Position numbers and translations under genes: made by a program
NCBI GenBank assembly: GCA_905233955.1
Contig: CAJOFQ010000008.1
Coordinates: 1 to 58,660, forward strand
Source: an uncultured Lachnospiraceae bacterium
GTDB lineage: Bacteria > Bacillota > Clostridia > Lachnospirales > Lachnospiraceae
Direction of reading: 5' to 3'
Length of the DNA stretch: 58,660 nucleotides
Shown: piece by piece, positions 16,269-24,865 of the stretch
Position numbering within the stretch: position 1 is the first letter of the stretch
Layout: each line of letters begins with the position of its first letter
The notes under the pieces: model-generated
Database searches by the model: none
What the model saw: the letters and a program-made list of their open reading frames with translations, nothing else
What the model was told of the DNA's origin: nothing

Positions 16269-17165
16269 ATGTCTCAGAAATTATTATTCATCTACAATCC
16301 TATCTCCGGTCAGAGCAAGATCAAATCCGTTCTTGCCGATGTAATAGACTGCATGATCAAGGCAGACTATGAAGTAACAGTATATCCAACGCAGCAGCCT
16401 CGCGATGCGATCACCAAGGTCGCCGATGAGGCTGCTTTGTATGACAGAATAATATGCAGCGGCGGCGACGGAACCCTTGACGAAGTGGTTACAGGGTTGA
16501 TGAATGCGCAGATTGAGCGTCCAGTGGGATTTATCCCTACAGGCAGCACCAACGATTTTGCCAATTCTCTTAATCTTTCCAGTGATCCGATAGATGCTGC
16601 ACGGGTTGCTGTATCAGATGATTTGATCCGTTGTGATGTGGGGCGTTTTAAGGAGGATTATTTTGTCTATGTGGCAGCCTTTGGACTCTTCACCGAGGCG
16701 AGCTACGCCACCAGCCAGGAGCTTAAGAATCTAATAGGACACACCGCCTATATCCTGGAGGGCGTCAGACAGCTTACCGAGATTCCTTCTGTTCATATGA
16801 CGGTGGAAAACGATGGCCAGATCCTGGAGGGTAATTTCCTGTTTGGAATGGTAACCAATTCCGTTACCATAGGCGGTATCAAGGGACTTATTACAGAAGA
16901 AGTAGGCCTGAATGACGGGCTTTTCGAGGTGACCCTTATAGAAACCCCCGGCAATCCTTTGGAGCTGTCGGAGATACTGGGATTTTTTGCGAATCAGAAT
17001 AGACAGACCAGGCTGGTACATACCTTTCACGCTGCCGAGATCAAGTTCGCATCCGAGGAAAAAGTGGCTTGGACTCTGGACGGGGAATTCGGTGGAGAAC
17101 ATGACACTGTTACCATATTAAATATTCCGGGGCAACTCGAGATAGCGCATGGTAACCATTCATGA
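16269..17165 (+). CDS. Diacylglycerol kinase-family lipid kinase (YegS/DgkB type)
   Basis: Soluble/peripheral lipid kinase, 298 aa, of the DgkB/YegS/BmrU family that phosphorylates diacylglycerol or a related lipid to return it to phospholipid synthesis. Seen: N-terminal LFIYNPISGQSKIKSVL, the nucleotide-binding SGGDGTLDEVVTGLM (about 57-71), GFIPTGSTNDFANSL, and the C-terminal beta-sandwich with DGLFEVTLIE and WTLDGEFGG. It starts four bases after the crh stop, so it shares its transcript. A Gly-rich loop in place of a P-loop is typical of the family. YegS-like substrates other than DAG are possible. Confidence 0.9.
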   Translation: MSQKLLFIYNPISGQSKIKSVLADVIDCMIKADYEVTVYPTQQPRDAITKVADEAALYDRIICSGGDGTLDEVVTGLMNAQIERPVGFIPTGSTNDFANSLNLSSDPIDAARVAVSDDLIRCDVGRFKEDYFVYVAAFGLFTEASYATSQELKNLIGHTAYILEGVRQLTEIPSVHMTVENDGQILEGNFLFGMVTNSVTIGGIKGLITEEVGLNDGLFEVTLIETPGNPLELSEILGFFANQNRQTRLVHTFHAAEIKFASEEKVAWTLDGEFGGEHDTVTILNIPGQLEIAHGNHS

Positions 17166-17195
17166 CCTAAGCACTTCCTCTGTATGGAAAAAAGG

Positions 17196-17224
17196 TTGAA
17201 TCATATTCCTGATTATTATATAAT
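17196..17224 (+). promoter_or_regulatory. Promoter of fba
   Basis: TTGAAT (17196-17201), 17-base spacer, perfect TATAAT (17219-17224); about 65 bases of leader to the ATG. Confidence 0.7.
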
Positions 17225-17295
17225 TGACATCGGAGTTATATAAATAGAGGCGCTTTTTTTGCATAAGCGTTATAATCAACGAAGGGAGAGAACAT

Positions 17296-18159
17296 ATGCT
17301 AGTATCAGCTAAGGAAATGTTGGACAAGGCCAAGGCAGGTCATTATGCCGTAGGTCAGTACAATATCAACAATCTTGAGTGGACCAAGTCTATTCTTCTT
17401 GCAGTACAGGAGCTTAACGCACCCGCTATCTTAGGAGTATCAGAGGGCGCAGGCAAGTACATGACCGGTTTTGACACAGTTGTTGCCATGGTGAAGGCAA
17501 TGGACAAGTCATTAGGTATCACCGTTCCGATCGCTCTGCATCTGGATCACGGTACATACGAAGGCTGCAAGAAGTGTGTTGAGGCAGGCTTTACATCCAT
17601 CATGTTCGATGGTTCTTCATACGATATTGACGAGAATGTTGAGAAGACTAAGGAGCTGGTTAAGCTGGCTCATGACAACGGATTATCCATTGAGGCAGAG
17701 GTAGGCTCCATTGGCGGCGAGGAAGACGGAGTTATCGGCGCTGGCGAGACAGCTGATCCTGATGAGTGCAAGATGATCGCTGATCTGGGTGTTGATATGC
17801 TTGCAGCCGGTATTGGTAATATCCACGGCGCTTATCCTCCTGACTGGCAGGGACTTAACTTCGATGTTCTGGCTGCTATTCAGGCCAAGACAGGCACTAT
17901 GCCCTTAGTACTTCACGGCGGTTCAGGCATTCCTGATGAGATGGTCAGGAAGGCTATCGACCTGGGAGTTTCCAAGGTTAATGTTAATACCGAGTGCCAG
18001 ACAGCTTTCGCTGCTGCCACAAGGGAGTACATTGAAGCTGGCAAGGATAAGGAAGGCAAGGGATTTGACCCTCGTAAGCTTCTGGCTCCGGGCGCAGCTG
18101 CTATTACACAGGTTACCAAGGACAAGGCTACTCTTTTTGGTTCAGTTGGTAAGGCCTGA
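17296..18159 (+). CDS. fba: Class II fructose-1,6-bisphosphate aldolase
   Basis: Zinc-dependent glycolytic aldolase, 287 aa, cleaving FBP to DHAP and glyceraldehyde-3-phosphate. Seen: [11 protein letters not shown] near the N-terminus, the catalytic Asp and zinc His in [33 protein letters not shown] (second metal-binding segment), GNIHGAYP and [12 protein letters not shown] (zinc His and phosphate loop). The GAEGEVGxIGG-type loop marks the class IIA/B enzymes of Clostridia. GAAGGGAGAG precedes the ATG. It has its own promoter and a strong terminator, so it is a single-gene unit; codon use appears strongly biased, as expected for a highly expressed gene. Confidence 0.96.
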   Translation: MLVSAKEMLDKAKAGHYAVGQYNINNLEWTKSILLAVQELNAPAILGVSEGAGKYMTGFDTVVAMVKAMDKSLGITVPIALHLDHGTYEGCKKCVEAGFTSIMFDGSSYDIDENVEKTKELVKLAHDNGLSIEAEVGSIGGEEDGVIGAGETADPDECKMIADLGVDMLAAGIGNIHGAYPPDWQGLNFDVLAAIQAKTGTMPLVLHGGSGIPDEMVRKAIDLGVSKVNVNTECQTAFAAATREYIEAGKDKEGKGFDPRKLLAPGAAAITQVTKDKATLFGSVGKA

Positions 18160-18180
18160 TATTAATTTTGGTAATGTATG

Positions 18181-18217
18181 CGCATTCGGCCGCTGCTGCG
18201 GTCGGGTGCGTTTTTAT
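18181..18217 (+). terminator. Terminator after fba
   Basis: A 13-bp stem (CGCATTCGGCCGC with GCGGTCGGGTGCG, three G-U pairs), loop TGCT, then TTTTTATT. Confidence 0.9.
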
Positions 18218-18265
18218 TCTATAGAGACTAACACGCCAGCACACCAGGTATCCGGGAGGAATACA

Positions 18266-20380
18266 ATGACAGAACATATCAATGTGGCACAGATATTCGG
18301 GGATAATGTATTTAACGACATTACCATGCAGGAGCGGCTCCCCAAAAAGACCTATCAGGCTCTCAAGGATACCATTCGCCAGGGCAGAGAGCTGGATCTG
18401 GAGACGGCTGATGTAGTGGCTCATGAGATGAAGGAGTGGGCTATCGAGAAGGGTGCCACCCATTTTACCCATTGGTTTGCGCCCCTTACAGGAGTAACAG
18501 CCGAGAAGCACGATTCTTTTATTTCCGCGCCTATGGACAATGGCAAGGTTCTCATGAGCTTTTCAGGCAAGGAGCTTATCAAGGGCGAGCCGGATGCTTC
18601 GTCGTTTCCGTCAGGAGGCTTAAGAGCGACCTTTGAGGCAAGAGGCTATACTGCGTGGGATCCCACTTCTCCTGCTTTTGTCAGGCAGGATGCCGGTGGT
18701 GCCACACTTTGCATACCAACAGCCTTCTGTTCATTTACAGGGGAGGCACTGGATCAAAAGACTCCTCTGCTGCGCTCCATGGAAGCTCTGGACCGGCAGA
18801 CTATCAGGCTGCTTCGGCTCCTTGGCAATACTACATCCAATTCAGCGCTGCCTTCCGTGGGAATCGAGCAGGAATACTTTTTGATAGACCGGGAGCATTT
18901 TCTGGCGAGGAAGGATCTGGTGTACACAGGGCGTACCCTTGTGGGAGCTATGCCTCCCAAGGGTCAGGAGATGGACGATCACTATTTTGGCGCCATAAGA
19001 GAGCGCATAGCGGCCTTTATGCGCGATGTCAATATCGAGCTGTGGAAGCTTGGGGTTTCTGCCAAGACCCAGCACAATGAGGTTGCCCCGGCCCAGCATG
19101 AGCTGGCTCCCATATATACCCAGGCCAATGTGGCGGTGGATCACAACCAGCTTATCATGGAGACCTTGAAAAAGGTTGCCTACAGGCATAATCTTCAGTG
19201 CCTCCTGCACGAGAAGCCCTTCGCGGGGGTAAACGGATCCGGCAAGCATGACAACTGGTCTCTTGTGACTGACGATGGTATTAACCTTTTGGATCCGGGC
19301 AAGACCCCTCATGACAATATACAGTTCCTTTTGGTGCTGTGCTGCATACTCAAGGCCGTAGACGAGCACGCTGATCTTCTGAGGGAGTCGGCTGCTGATG
19401 TGGGCAATGATCACCGTCTGGGTGCGGATGAGGCGCCTCCTGCTATTGTGTCTGTGTATCTTGGAGAACAGCTTCAGGATGTCCTGACACAGCTTATTTC
19501 CACCGGTTCCGCTACCCACAGTATTGAGGAACAGAAGCTGGAGACCGGCGTGCGTTCACTGCCGGAATTTCTCAAGGATGCTACTGATCGCAACCGTACA
19601 TCTCCATTTGCCTTTACCGGGAACAAATTCGAATTCAGAATGGTAGGCTCCGAGGATTCTGTTGGTGAGCCTAATACTGTTATTAACACTATCATCGCAG
19701 AGGCATTTTCTGATGCGTGTGATGTACTGGAGCAGGCTGAGGATGTGGATTTGGCTGTTCATGATCTTATTAAGAAATACGCTGCCGAGCACCAGAGAAT
19801 AGTCTTTAACGGCAATGGCTATTCCAAAGAATGGGTCGAGGAGGCTGAGAAAAGGGGACTTCCCCATATTAAGAACATGGTGGACGCCATACCGGCGCTT
19901 ACCAGGGAAAAGACTGTCAGGCTCTTCGAGAGATTTGGAGTGCTTACCAGGGCAGAGCTTGCATCCAGAGCCGAGATCGAATATGAGACCTACGCCAAAA
20001 AGCTTAACATCGAGGCCAGAACCTTGATAGATATTACACGCAAGCAGATTATACCGGCAGTTATTCGTTATACCACGGTTTTGGCTAATTCTATAAACGA
20101 AGTTAAACAAGCCGGCGATGCGGATGTATCCACACAGTCACAGATGCTCTTTGAGGTTTCCGATCTGCTGGCCGAGACCAGATTGTCCCTTTCTAAATTG
20201 GAGCAGGTAGAAAGCGAAGGTGTCAAGATGCTGGGGGGCCGAGACCGGGCAGTCTACTATCGCGACGAGGTCAAGACCGTTATGGCACAGCTTCGTGTCC
20301 ATGTAGACAAACTGGAGATGTTGGTGGACAAGGAGATGTGGCCCATGCCATCCTATGGCGATATGCTTTTCGAGGTATAA
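18266..20380 (+). CDS. glnN: Glutamine synthetase type III (GlnN)
   Basis: Large (704 aa) ammonia-assimilating glutamine synthetase of the GSIII class found in Bacteroides, Butyrivibrio and cyanobacteria; forms double hexameric rings. Seen: HWFAPLTG and [21 protein letters not shown] near the N-terminus (GSIII-specific), [10 protein letters not shown] (metal-binding Glu), [29 protein letters not shown] (catalytic glycine loop), [17 protein letters not shown], and a long helical C-terminus. Start at ATG 18266 behind GGGAGGA; the frame stays open far upstream through fba, but that part has no relation to the family. Only two bases separate its stop from ispE. Confidence 0.96.
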   Translation: MTEHINVAQIFGDNVFNDITMQERLPKKTYQALKDTIRQGRELDLETADVVAHEMKEWAIEKGATHFTHWFAPLTGVTAEKHDSFISAPMDNGKVLMSFSGKELIKGEPDASSFPSGGLRATFEARGYTAWDPTSPAFVRQDAGGATLCIPTAFCSFTGEALDQKTPLLRSMEALDRQTIRLLRLLGNTTSNSALPSVGIEQEYFLIDREHFLARKDLVYTGRTLVGAMPPKGQEMDDHYFGAIRERIAAFMRDVNIELWKLGVSAKTQHNEVAPAQHELAPIYTQANVAVDHNQLIMETLKKVAYRHNLQCLLHEKPFAGVNGSGKHDNWSLVTDDGINLLDPGKTPHDNIQFLLVLCCILKAVDEHADLLRESAADVGNDHRLGADEAPPAIVSVYLGEQLQDVLTQLISTGSATHSIEEQKLETGVRSLPEFLKDATDRNRTSPFAFTGNKFEFRMVGSEDSVGEPNTVINTIIAEAFSDACDVLEQAEDVDLAVHDLIKKYAAEHQRIVFNGNGYSKEWVEEAEKRGLPHIKNMVDAIPALTREKTVRLFERFGVLTRAELASRAEIEYETYAKKLNIEARTLIDITRKQIIPAVIRYTTVLANSINEVKQAGDADVSTQSQMLFEVSDLLAETRLSLSKLEQVESEGVKMLGGRDRAVYYRDEVKTVMAQLRVHVDKLEMLVDKEMWPMPSYGDMLFEV

Positions 20381-20382
20381 AA

Positions 20383-21267
20383 TTGATAAAAAGAAAAGCC
20401 TTTGCAAAAATTAATCTTGCATTAGATATTTTGGGTAAACGCAGTGATGGGTATCATACTGTTCGAATGATAATGCAGACTATCGATCTATATGATACCG
20501 TAACTGTTGATCTTTTGGATAATACATCACCACGGGTAAGCTTTTCTGTGGATATTGCTGACAATAAGGCTGTTCCGGCCGGTATTCCAACAGGTGATGA
20601 CAACCTGTGCGTAAGGGCAGCTAATGCCCTTATTAAGCGATCAGGTATCAGAAGGGCTGTTTCTATACATCTTACCAAGCGCATTCCTGCAGAAGCAGGT
20701 CTGGCAGGGGGCAGCACAGATGCTGCAGCAGTATTGTCAGGACTCAACGAGTTATTAAATATAGACTATACAATTGATGGGCTGTCTGAGATAGCAGTAC
20801 CCCTGGGAGCTGACATACCCTATTGCCTGCGTGGCGGCACTATGCTGGCGGAAGGGATCGGAGAGGAACTTTCCGGGATAGAGCCTCAGGCGGATGGAGT
20901 TGCAGTAGTTCTTATCAAGCCGGATTTTGGGATGTCAACAGGGATGATATATACACAGTACGATAGCCTTTCGGAACACAGACATCCGGATATTGACGGG
21001 CTGATAGACCTTATCCAAAGGCGCAGGCTTATTGATATGAAGAGCTGTGCCGGTAATGTGCTTGAGGAGGTTGCTGTAAAAATAAGGCCTGAGATTTCGG
21101 ATATTAAGACTTATCTTAATAAATCTGGAGCGTTCTTTTCGTCTGTAACCGGCAGCGGACCTACAGTCTATGGCCTGTTTTCAGATAAGGCTCAGGCATC
21201 ATTCGCCGCTCAGGAAGCAAAAAGCAGCTTTCCGGGTTACTTTGTGTATAATACAGTTACTGTGTAA
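20383..21267 (+). CDS. ispE: 4-diphosphocytidyl-2-C-methyl-D-erythritol kinase
   Basis: GHMP kinase of the MEP isoprenoid pathway, 294 aa. Seen: N-terminal KAFAKINLALDILGKRSDGYH (the Lys and Asp of the active site), the GHMP glycine loop PAEAGLAGGSTDAAA, and the C-terminal GSGPTVYGLF. Start assigned to TTG 20383 (IKRKAFAKINL follows), which has CGAGGT upstream and matches the family N-terminus; the longer ATG frame at 20338 lies within glnN. Pairing with a GS gene seems incidental; downstream is a GntR regulator 11 bp away. Confidence 0.94.
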   Translation: MIKRKAFAKINLALDILGKRSDGYHTVRMIMQTIDLYDTVTVDLLDNTSPRVSFSVDIADNKAVPAGIPTGDDNLCVRAANALIKRSGIRRAVSIHLTKRIPAEAGLAGGSTDAAAVLSGLNELLNIDYTIDGLSEIAVPLGADIPYCLRGGTMLAEGIGEELSGIEPQADGVAVVLIKPDFGMSTGMIYTQYDSLSEHRHPDIDGLIDLIQRRRLIDMKSCAGNVLEEVAVKIRPEISDIKTYLNKSGAFFSSVTGSGPTVYGLFSDKAQASFAAQEAKSSFPGYFVYNTVTV

Positions 21268-21278
21268 CGGGGGTAATA

Positions 21279-21977
21279 ATGACAGATAATCTGACGCTTC
21301 AGATGAATACTGAATGCTCACTGAGAGATGTGGTTTTTAATACCTTGCGTGATGCTATCCTGATAGGGGAGCTGTCTCCCGGGGAGCGTCTTATGGAAAC
21401 CAAGCTTGCGAACAGGCTTGGAGTCAGCCGCACCCCTGTAAGAGAGGCTATCCATATGCTGGAGAGTGAGGGACTTGCAGTAACGGCGCCTCACTGCGGT
21501 GCCAGGGTAGCAGCTATGACAGAGGAGGATCTGGAGAATGTTTTGGAGATCCGATGCTCCCTGGAGGAACTGGCGGTATCCAAGGCAGCTATCAATATAT
21601 CAAATGAACAATTAACAAAACTTGAAAAGAGCCTTGACCATTTTGAGCAGGCGGTAAGACGGAGGGATGTGCGTCTTATAGTGGAGATTGACGAAGAATT
21701 TCACCAGACTATATTTCAGGCGTCAGGCAATCCCAGGCTGCACTCAATGATCATCAATTTAAAGGGACAGATGCTTAGATACAGATATCAGTACATAAGG
21801 GAGAGTGCAGATCACAAAGCTCTTTTATTGGAGCACAGACAGATATTCGACAGCCTAAAAAATCATGATCCCGATGCGGCAAAGCGCCATATCAGGGGTC
21901 ATCTTGACAATCAGCTCGAAGGGGTAAGGGCTGTCATTCGAAAGGGCTCTAAGGGTGTGCCGGATGAATCCTGTTAG
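21279..21977 (+). CDS. GntR-family regulator, FadR/FCD subfamily
   Basis: 232-aa transcription factor. N-terminal winged helix (about 12-80) with GELSPGERLMETKLANRLG and the recognition helix GVSRTPVREAIHMLESEGL, followed by an all-helical FCD ligand-binding domain (about 90-220) whose metal ligands can be seen as Asp in EIDEEFHQTIF, His in the same motif and a later His in LEHRQIFDSL / HIRGHL. FCD regulators usually bind a small carboxylate with Zn or Ni. It follows ispE by 11 bp with GGGGGT as ribosome site. Its target is unknown; nothing nearby is an obvious sugar-acid operon. Confidence 0.9.
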   Translation: MTDNLTLQMNTECSLRDVVFNTLRDAILIGELSPGERLMETKLANRLGVSRTPVREAIHMLESEGLAVTAPHCGARVAAMTEEDLENVLEIRCSLEELAVSKAAINISNEQLTKLEKSLDHFEQAVRRRDVRLIVEIDEEFHQTIFQASGNPRLHSMIINLKGQMLRYRYQYIRESADHKALLLEHRQIFDSLKNHDPDAAKRHIRGHLDNQLEGVRAVIRKGSKGVPDESC

Positions 21978-22380
21978 AATTACCATGAAAGTCAGCTATG
22001 ACGGGCAGGAAGCAGAGCTTCAGACCATGTCAGGCGTGCGCCATGAGAGAGATGGCAAGATATATCTCCAGTTTATGCAGACCATATCTACCGAAGGAGC
22101 AAGTACTCCCACGCTTTTGATAGTGGAGAACTCTACAGTCCGTGTTCACAGAAAGGGAGATTATGCCAGTGATTTCCTGTTCGATATAGATAACCGCCAT
22201 CCGGTGACATACAACACACCAATGGGAGCTCTGCCCATGGAGACTGACACCAGACAGCTTGATCTATTCATATCAGATGAGATTCTAAAGATTAAAATGC
22301 GATATAATTTGATGTCGAATGACCAGATAATGACTGCGGTGGATATGATCATACACGCAGTTGTCGAGCAGCACATTTGA
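21964..22380 (+). CDS. DUF1934 beta-barrel protein
   Basis: 138-aa small protein of the DUF1934 (YwiB-like, calycin fold) family, seen in most Firmicutes, function unknown. Alternating beta-strand pattern with conserved MKVSYDGQEAELQTMSG at the start, YLQFMQT, NSTVRVHRKGDY, the FDIDNRHPVTYNTPMGALPM block and a final YNLMSNDQ. ATG 21964 overlaps the GntR gene by 14 bp, so the two are translationally coupled. It converges on the minus-strand gene at 22422 with only 41 bp between stops and no strong terminator hairpin noticed there. Confidence 0.85.
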   Translation: MNPVRITMKVSYDGQEAELQTMSGVRHERDGKIYLQFMQTISTEGASTPTLLIVENSTVRVHRKGDYASDFLFDIDNRHPVTYNTPMGALPMETDTRQLDLFISDEILKIKMRYNLMSNDQIMTAVDMIIHAVVEQHI

Positions 22381-22421
22381 TGCATCAGCCAAAGCATACG
22401 GATTATGGATGTGCCACTACA

Positions 22422-22886
22422 CTATGTCCTGTTCCTCATGCGATTAAGCCTGTCAGCAAAACGGGCACGCCAGCCTTTCTTCACCGGTTCACGGTTCAAT
22501 CGACCATGCAGACCCCTTACATTAGTAAGATACAGACCGCTTACTGTGGCCTTGACCTCACGCTTCAAGGGTACCAAGTCAAATATTTCCTCCGCACAGA
22601 TCAGGTTAAGTATCTGAGGACCTGCCTTGACCTTGACAATGGGGAGCTTGGCACGCTTAGTGTACCAGGGAGCGGCGTCCACCACAGCGGCAGGCATACC
22701 GGCATCCTTCAGGCGCATCCGCTTCTTGTCTATGATCAAAAGTGATACGGGTCTGGCGTTGGCAGCGACCTGTTCCTGCTGTTCAGCTTGCTTTTTCTCC
22801 ATTCTCTTGCCAAGAAAATAAAGTCCTACTGTGAGTCCTATGAGGATAACCAGCATGATTATCAAGATGATGAGAGATGTAGGCAT
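22422..22886 (-). CDS. Hypothetical membrane-anchored protein
   Basis: 154 aa, not recognised. One N-terminal transmembrane segment (about 5-25, IILIIMLVILIGLTVGLYFLG) followed by a Glu/Lys/Gln stalk (MEKKQAEQQEQV) and a basic cytosolic domain ending in an Arg-rich tail. Start ATG 22886 is behind TAGGAGA. Proteins of this look are often found beside the SCIFF locus in Lachnospiraceae, here divergent from scfA by about 210 bp, but no function is known. The divergent spacing would allow shared regulation (inference). Confidence 0.7.
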   Translation of the reverse strand: MPTSLIILIIMLVILIGLTVGLYFLGKRMEKKQAEQQEQVAANARPVSLLIIDKKRMRLKDAGMPAAVVDAAPWYTKRAKLPIVKVKAGPQILNLICAEEIFDLVPLKREVKATVSGLYLTNVRGLHGRLNREPVKKGWRARFADRLNRMRNRT

Positions 22887-23017
22887 ATTGTTTCTCCTAT
22901 TATTATGATATTAAACACATATTGACTAAAAACTCGATTTTCACTCTTAAGACCTTAGCATTTTCCTGAAAAAAAAGCAACCAAATCGAAAAATCTCTTT
23001 TCCTTTTTACACAAATG

Positions 23018-23026
23018 TGATATAAT
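23018..23026 (+). promoter_or_regulatory. Extended -10 promoter of scfA
   Basis: TGATATAAT gives an extended -10 with perfect TATAAT (23021-23026). No good -35 is present at the usual distance. The predicted leader to scfA is about 65 nt and contains the hairpin at 23045-23065. Confidence 0.55.
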
Positions 23027-23044
23027 CCATGCGTCTTTGACAGG

Positions 23045-23065
23045 AAAAGCCTTTTTAAGGCTTTT
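23045..23065 (+). promoter_or_regulatory. Leader hairpin of scfA
   Basis: Perfect nine-base stem AAAAGCCTT / AAGGCTTTT with loop TTT, ending 32 bases before the scfA ATG. There is no U-tract behind it, so it is more likely a 5' stabilising or attenuating element than a terminator. Confidence 0.5.
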
Positions 23066-23097
23066 GTCATGTATATAATTAGAGGGAGATTTTCATT

Positions 23098-23238
23098 ATG
23101 AAGCATATTAAGACTTTACCTACCAAGCGCCTTTCACAGACTACTAAGAAGGGTGGCTGCGGCGAGTGCCAGACATCATGCCAATCCGCCTGCAAGACCA
23201 GCTGCACAGTAGGTAATCAGAGCTGCGAGCAGAAGTGA
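23098..23238 (+). CDS. scfA: SCIFF ranthipeptide precursor (six Cys in forty-five)
   Basis: 46-aa ribosomal peptide precursor, the nearly universal SCIFF peptide of Clostridia. Residues 1-18 are the basic leader with the HIKTLPTKRLSQ-type conserved segment; the core carries six cysteines at 21, 24, 28, 32, 36 and 43. The maturase encoded downstream is known in relatives (Clostridium thermocellum CteB, Thermoanaerobacter Tte1186) to link a Cys sulfur to a Thr side chain, giving the ranthipeptide class. Thr16, Thr27-region Ser/Thr residues and Thr34/Thr37 are possible acceptors here. ATG follows GAGGGAG by ten bases. A terminator hairpin directly after the gene probably makes peptide message more abundant than maturase message. 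SCIFF peptides are proposed signals in quorum or sporulation control. Confidence 0.96.
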   Translation: MKHIKTLPTKRLSQTTKKGGCGECQTSCQSACKTSCTVGNQSCEQK

Positions 23239-23250
23239 TTCTGCGCGCGT

Positions 23251-23277
23251 AATTTCGCCTAAGCGGAATTTTTTCTT
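23251..23277 (+). terminator. Terminator between scfA and scfB
   Basis: AATTTCGC, loop CTAA, GCGGAATT (one G-U), then TTTTCTT. Placed 12 bases after the scfA stop and 150 before scfB, it should set a high peptide-to-enzyme ratio by partial read-through. The rest of the gap holds no other gene. Confidence 0.8.
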
Positions 23278-23432
23278 GTCAGGCCTGCAGTTGATTGACT
23301 TGCGGCTGACGATGTAACGGCGGGGCCGTGTTGCTTCTGCCATCTGGGGATTATCTGGGGGAGATAGGGGGCTTTGCTCCCTCATTTTTGTGCGACCAAC
23401 TGTGTTAAGTTAAGCTTGTAAGCCATATAACT

Positions 23433-24824
23433 ATGATACATCAATTCAAAAACAATGGTTACAATATAGTCCTGGATGTGGAGAGCGGAGCCATACATCA
23501 GGTTGATGAGCCTACCTATGAGATGATAGCCCGTTATAAGGATTGTTCCAGGGACGAGCTGTTTTCTCATATGAAGGATAGCTTTCCTGACATAGATCAT
23601 CAGGAGCTTAATGAGATATATGATGAGATTGCTCAGTTGGAATCAGAGGGCAGCCTGTTTTCCGGTGAGGATTACAAGGAAGCCTTCCATGATTATTCCA
23701 GGCGTCCCACAGTAGTGAAGGCTCTGTGCCTTCATGTGGCTCATGACTGTAATCTTTCCTGCCGTTATTGCTTTGCGGCGGAGGGAACCTATCATGGCAG
23801 CTCCAGGGAACTTATGAGCCTGGAAACTGGCAAGGTGGCGCTGGATTACCTGGTTAGAAATTCCGGTATCAGACGCAATCTTGAGGTGGATTTTTTTGGC
23901 GGAGAGCCCTTGCTCAATTTCGATGTTGTAAAAGAGCTTGTTGCCTATGGGCGCCAGTTAGAGCATGAACATGACAAGAGGTTCAGGTTCACCCTTACTA
24001 CCAACGGGGTTCTCTTGAATGACGAGGTCATGGAGTTTGCCAACAGGGAGCTTTATAATGTAGTTCTGTCCCTTGACGGCAGGCGCCAGGTCAATGACAG
24101 GATGAGGCCTTTCCGTGGATCTGACGCGGTCGGAAGCTATGACAGGATAGTTCCGAAGCTCCTTAGGTTCGCCAAGGGCAGGCAGGGTCAGTACTATGTC
24201 CGGGGGACTTATACACATCACAACCTGGATTTTACTAATGATGTATTTCATCTTGCCGATCTGGGCTTTGACCAGATATCTGTGGAGCCGGTTGTGGCAT
24301 CAAGCGAGGACGAATACGCCATCCGTAAGGAGGATCTGCCGAAGCTTTTTAGTGAGTATGACAGGCTTGCCGCCGAGATGGTAAGGAGGCACGGCACACC
24401 GGAGGATTTTAATTTCTTCCACTTCATGATCGATCTGGAGGGAGGACCCTGTGTGTACAAGCGGCTGTCCGGATGCGGCTCAGGCACAGAATACCTTGCG
24501 GTGACGCCATCAGGAGATCTATATCCCTGCCATCAGTTTGTGGGAAGTGAAGAGTTTAAGATGGGGGATGTCTTTTCAGGTATACACCGACATGATCTGG
24601 TTGGTGAATTTGCATCCTGCAATGTTTATTCCAAGCCCGAGTGCCGGGAATGCTTTGCCAGGTTTTACTGCAGCGGAGGGTGTGCCGCTAATGCCTATCA
24701 CTTCCACGGTTCCATCCTGGATACTTATGAGATAGGCTGTGAACTTCAAAAGAAACGCGTTGAATGCGCGATCATGATACAGGTAGCACTTGCGGATTCA
24801 TCAGATGAGTCATCTGAGTCGTAA
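23433..24824 (+). CDS. scfB: SCIFF radical SAM maturase with SPASM domain
   Basis: 463-aa radical SAM peptide-modifying enzyme that forms the thioether link in the SCIFF peptide. N-terminal about 80 residues form the peptide-binding (RRE-like) part, starting with FKNNGYNIVLDVESG as in the family. The radical SAM cluster motif Cx3Cx2C is CNLSCRYC (about 107-114), with FFGGEP following. The C-terminal SPASM region has CGSGTEYLAV, YPCHQFVG and CRECFARFYCSGGC for two auxiliary [4Fe-4S] clusters. No strong ribosome site is seen before ATG 23433, but the start fits the family exactly. Each turnover releases 5'-deoxyadenosine. The next gene is secDF, the usual SCIFF neighbourhood. Confidence 0.95.
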   Translation: MIHQFKNNGYNIVLDVESGAIHQVDEPTYEMIARYKDCSRDELFSHMKDSFPDIDHQELNEIYDEIAQLESEGSLFSGEDYKEAFHDYSRRPTVVKALCLHVAHDCNLSCRYCFAAEGTYHGSSRELMSLETGKVALDYLVRNSGIRRNLEVDFFGGEPLLNFDVVKELVAYGRQLEHEHDKRFRFTLTTNGVLLNDEVMEFANRELYNVVLSLDGRRQVNDRMRPFRGSDAVGSYDRIVPKLLRFAKGRQGQYYVRGTYTHHNLDFTNDVFHLADLGFDQISVEPVVASSEDEYAIRKEDLPKLFSEYDRLAAEMVRRHGTPEDFNFFHFMIDLEGGPCVYKRLSGCGSGTEYLAVTPSGDLYPCHQFVGSEEFKMGDVFSGIHRHDLVGEFASCNVYSKPECRECFARFYCSGGCAANAYHFHGSILDTYEIGCELQKKRVECAIMIQVALADSSDESSES

Positions 24825-24865
24825 GATTTGACAGTATTTTTATTGCAGCAAGGAGACGAAACACC

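Noticed and set aside
17936-18265. N-terminal extension of the glutamine synthetase frame through fba
   Set aside because: It is out of frame with fba and unlike GSIII; ATG 18266 has a GGGAGGA site and the family N-terminus.
18842-19519. 225-codon antisense frame inside glnN
   Set aside because: Shadow of a highly conserved enzyme; no own start signals.
23360-23400. G-rich/C-rich hairpin before scfB as a second terminator
   Set aside because: GGGGGCTTTGCTCCC can pair only weakly (short stem), and the clear terminator is at 23251.
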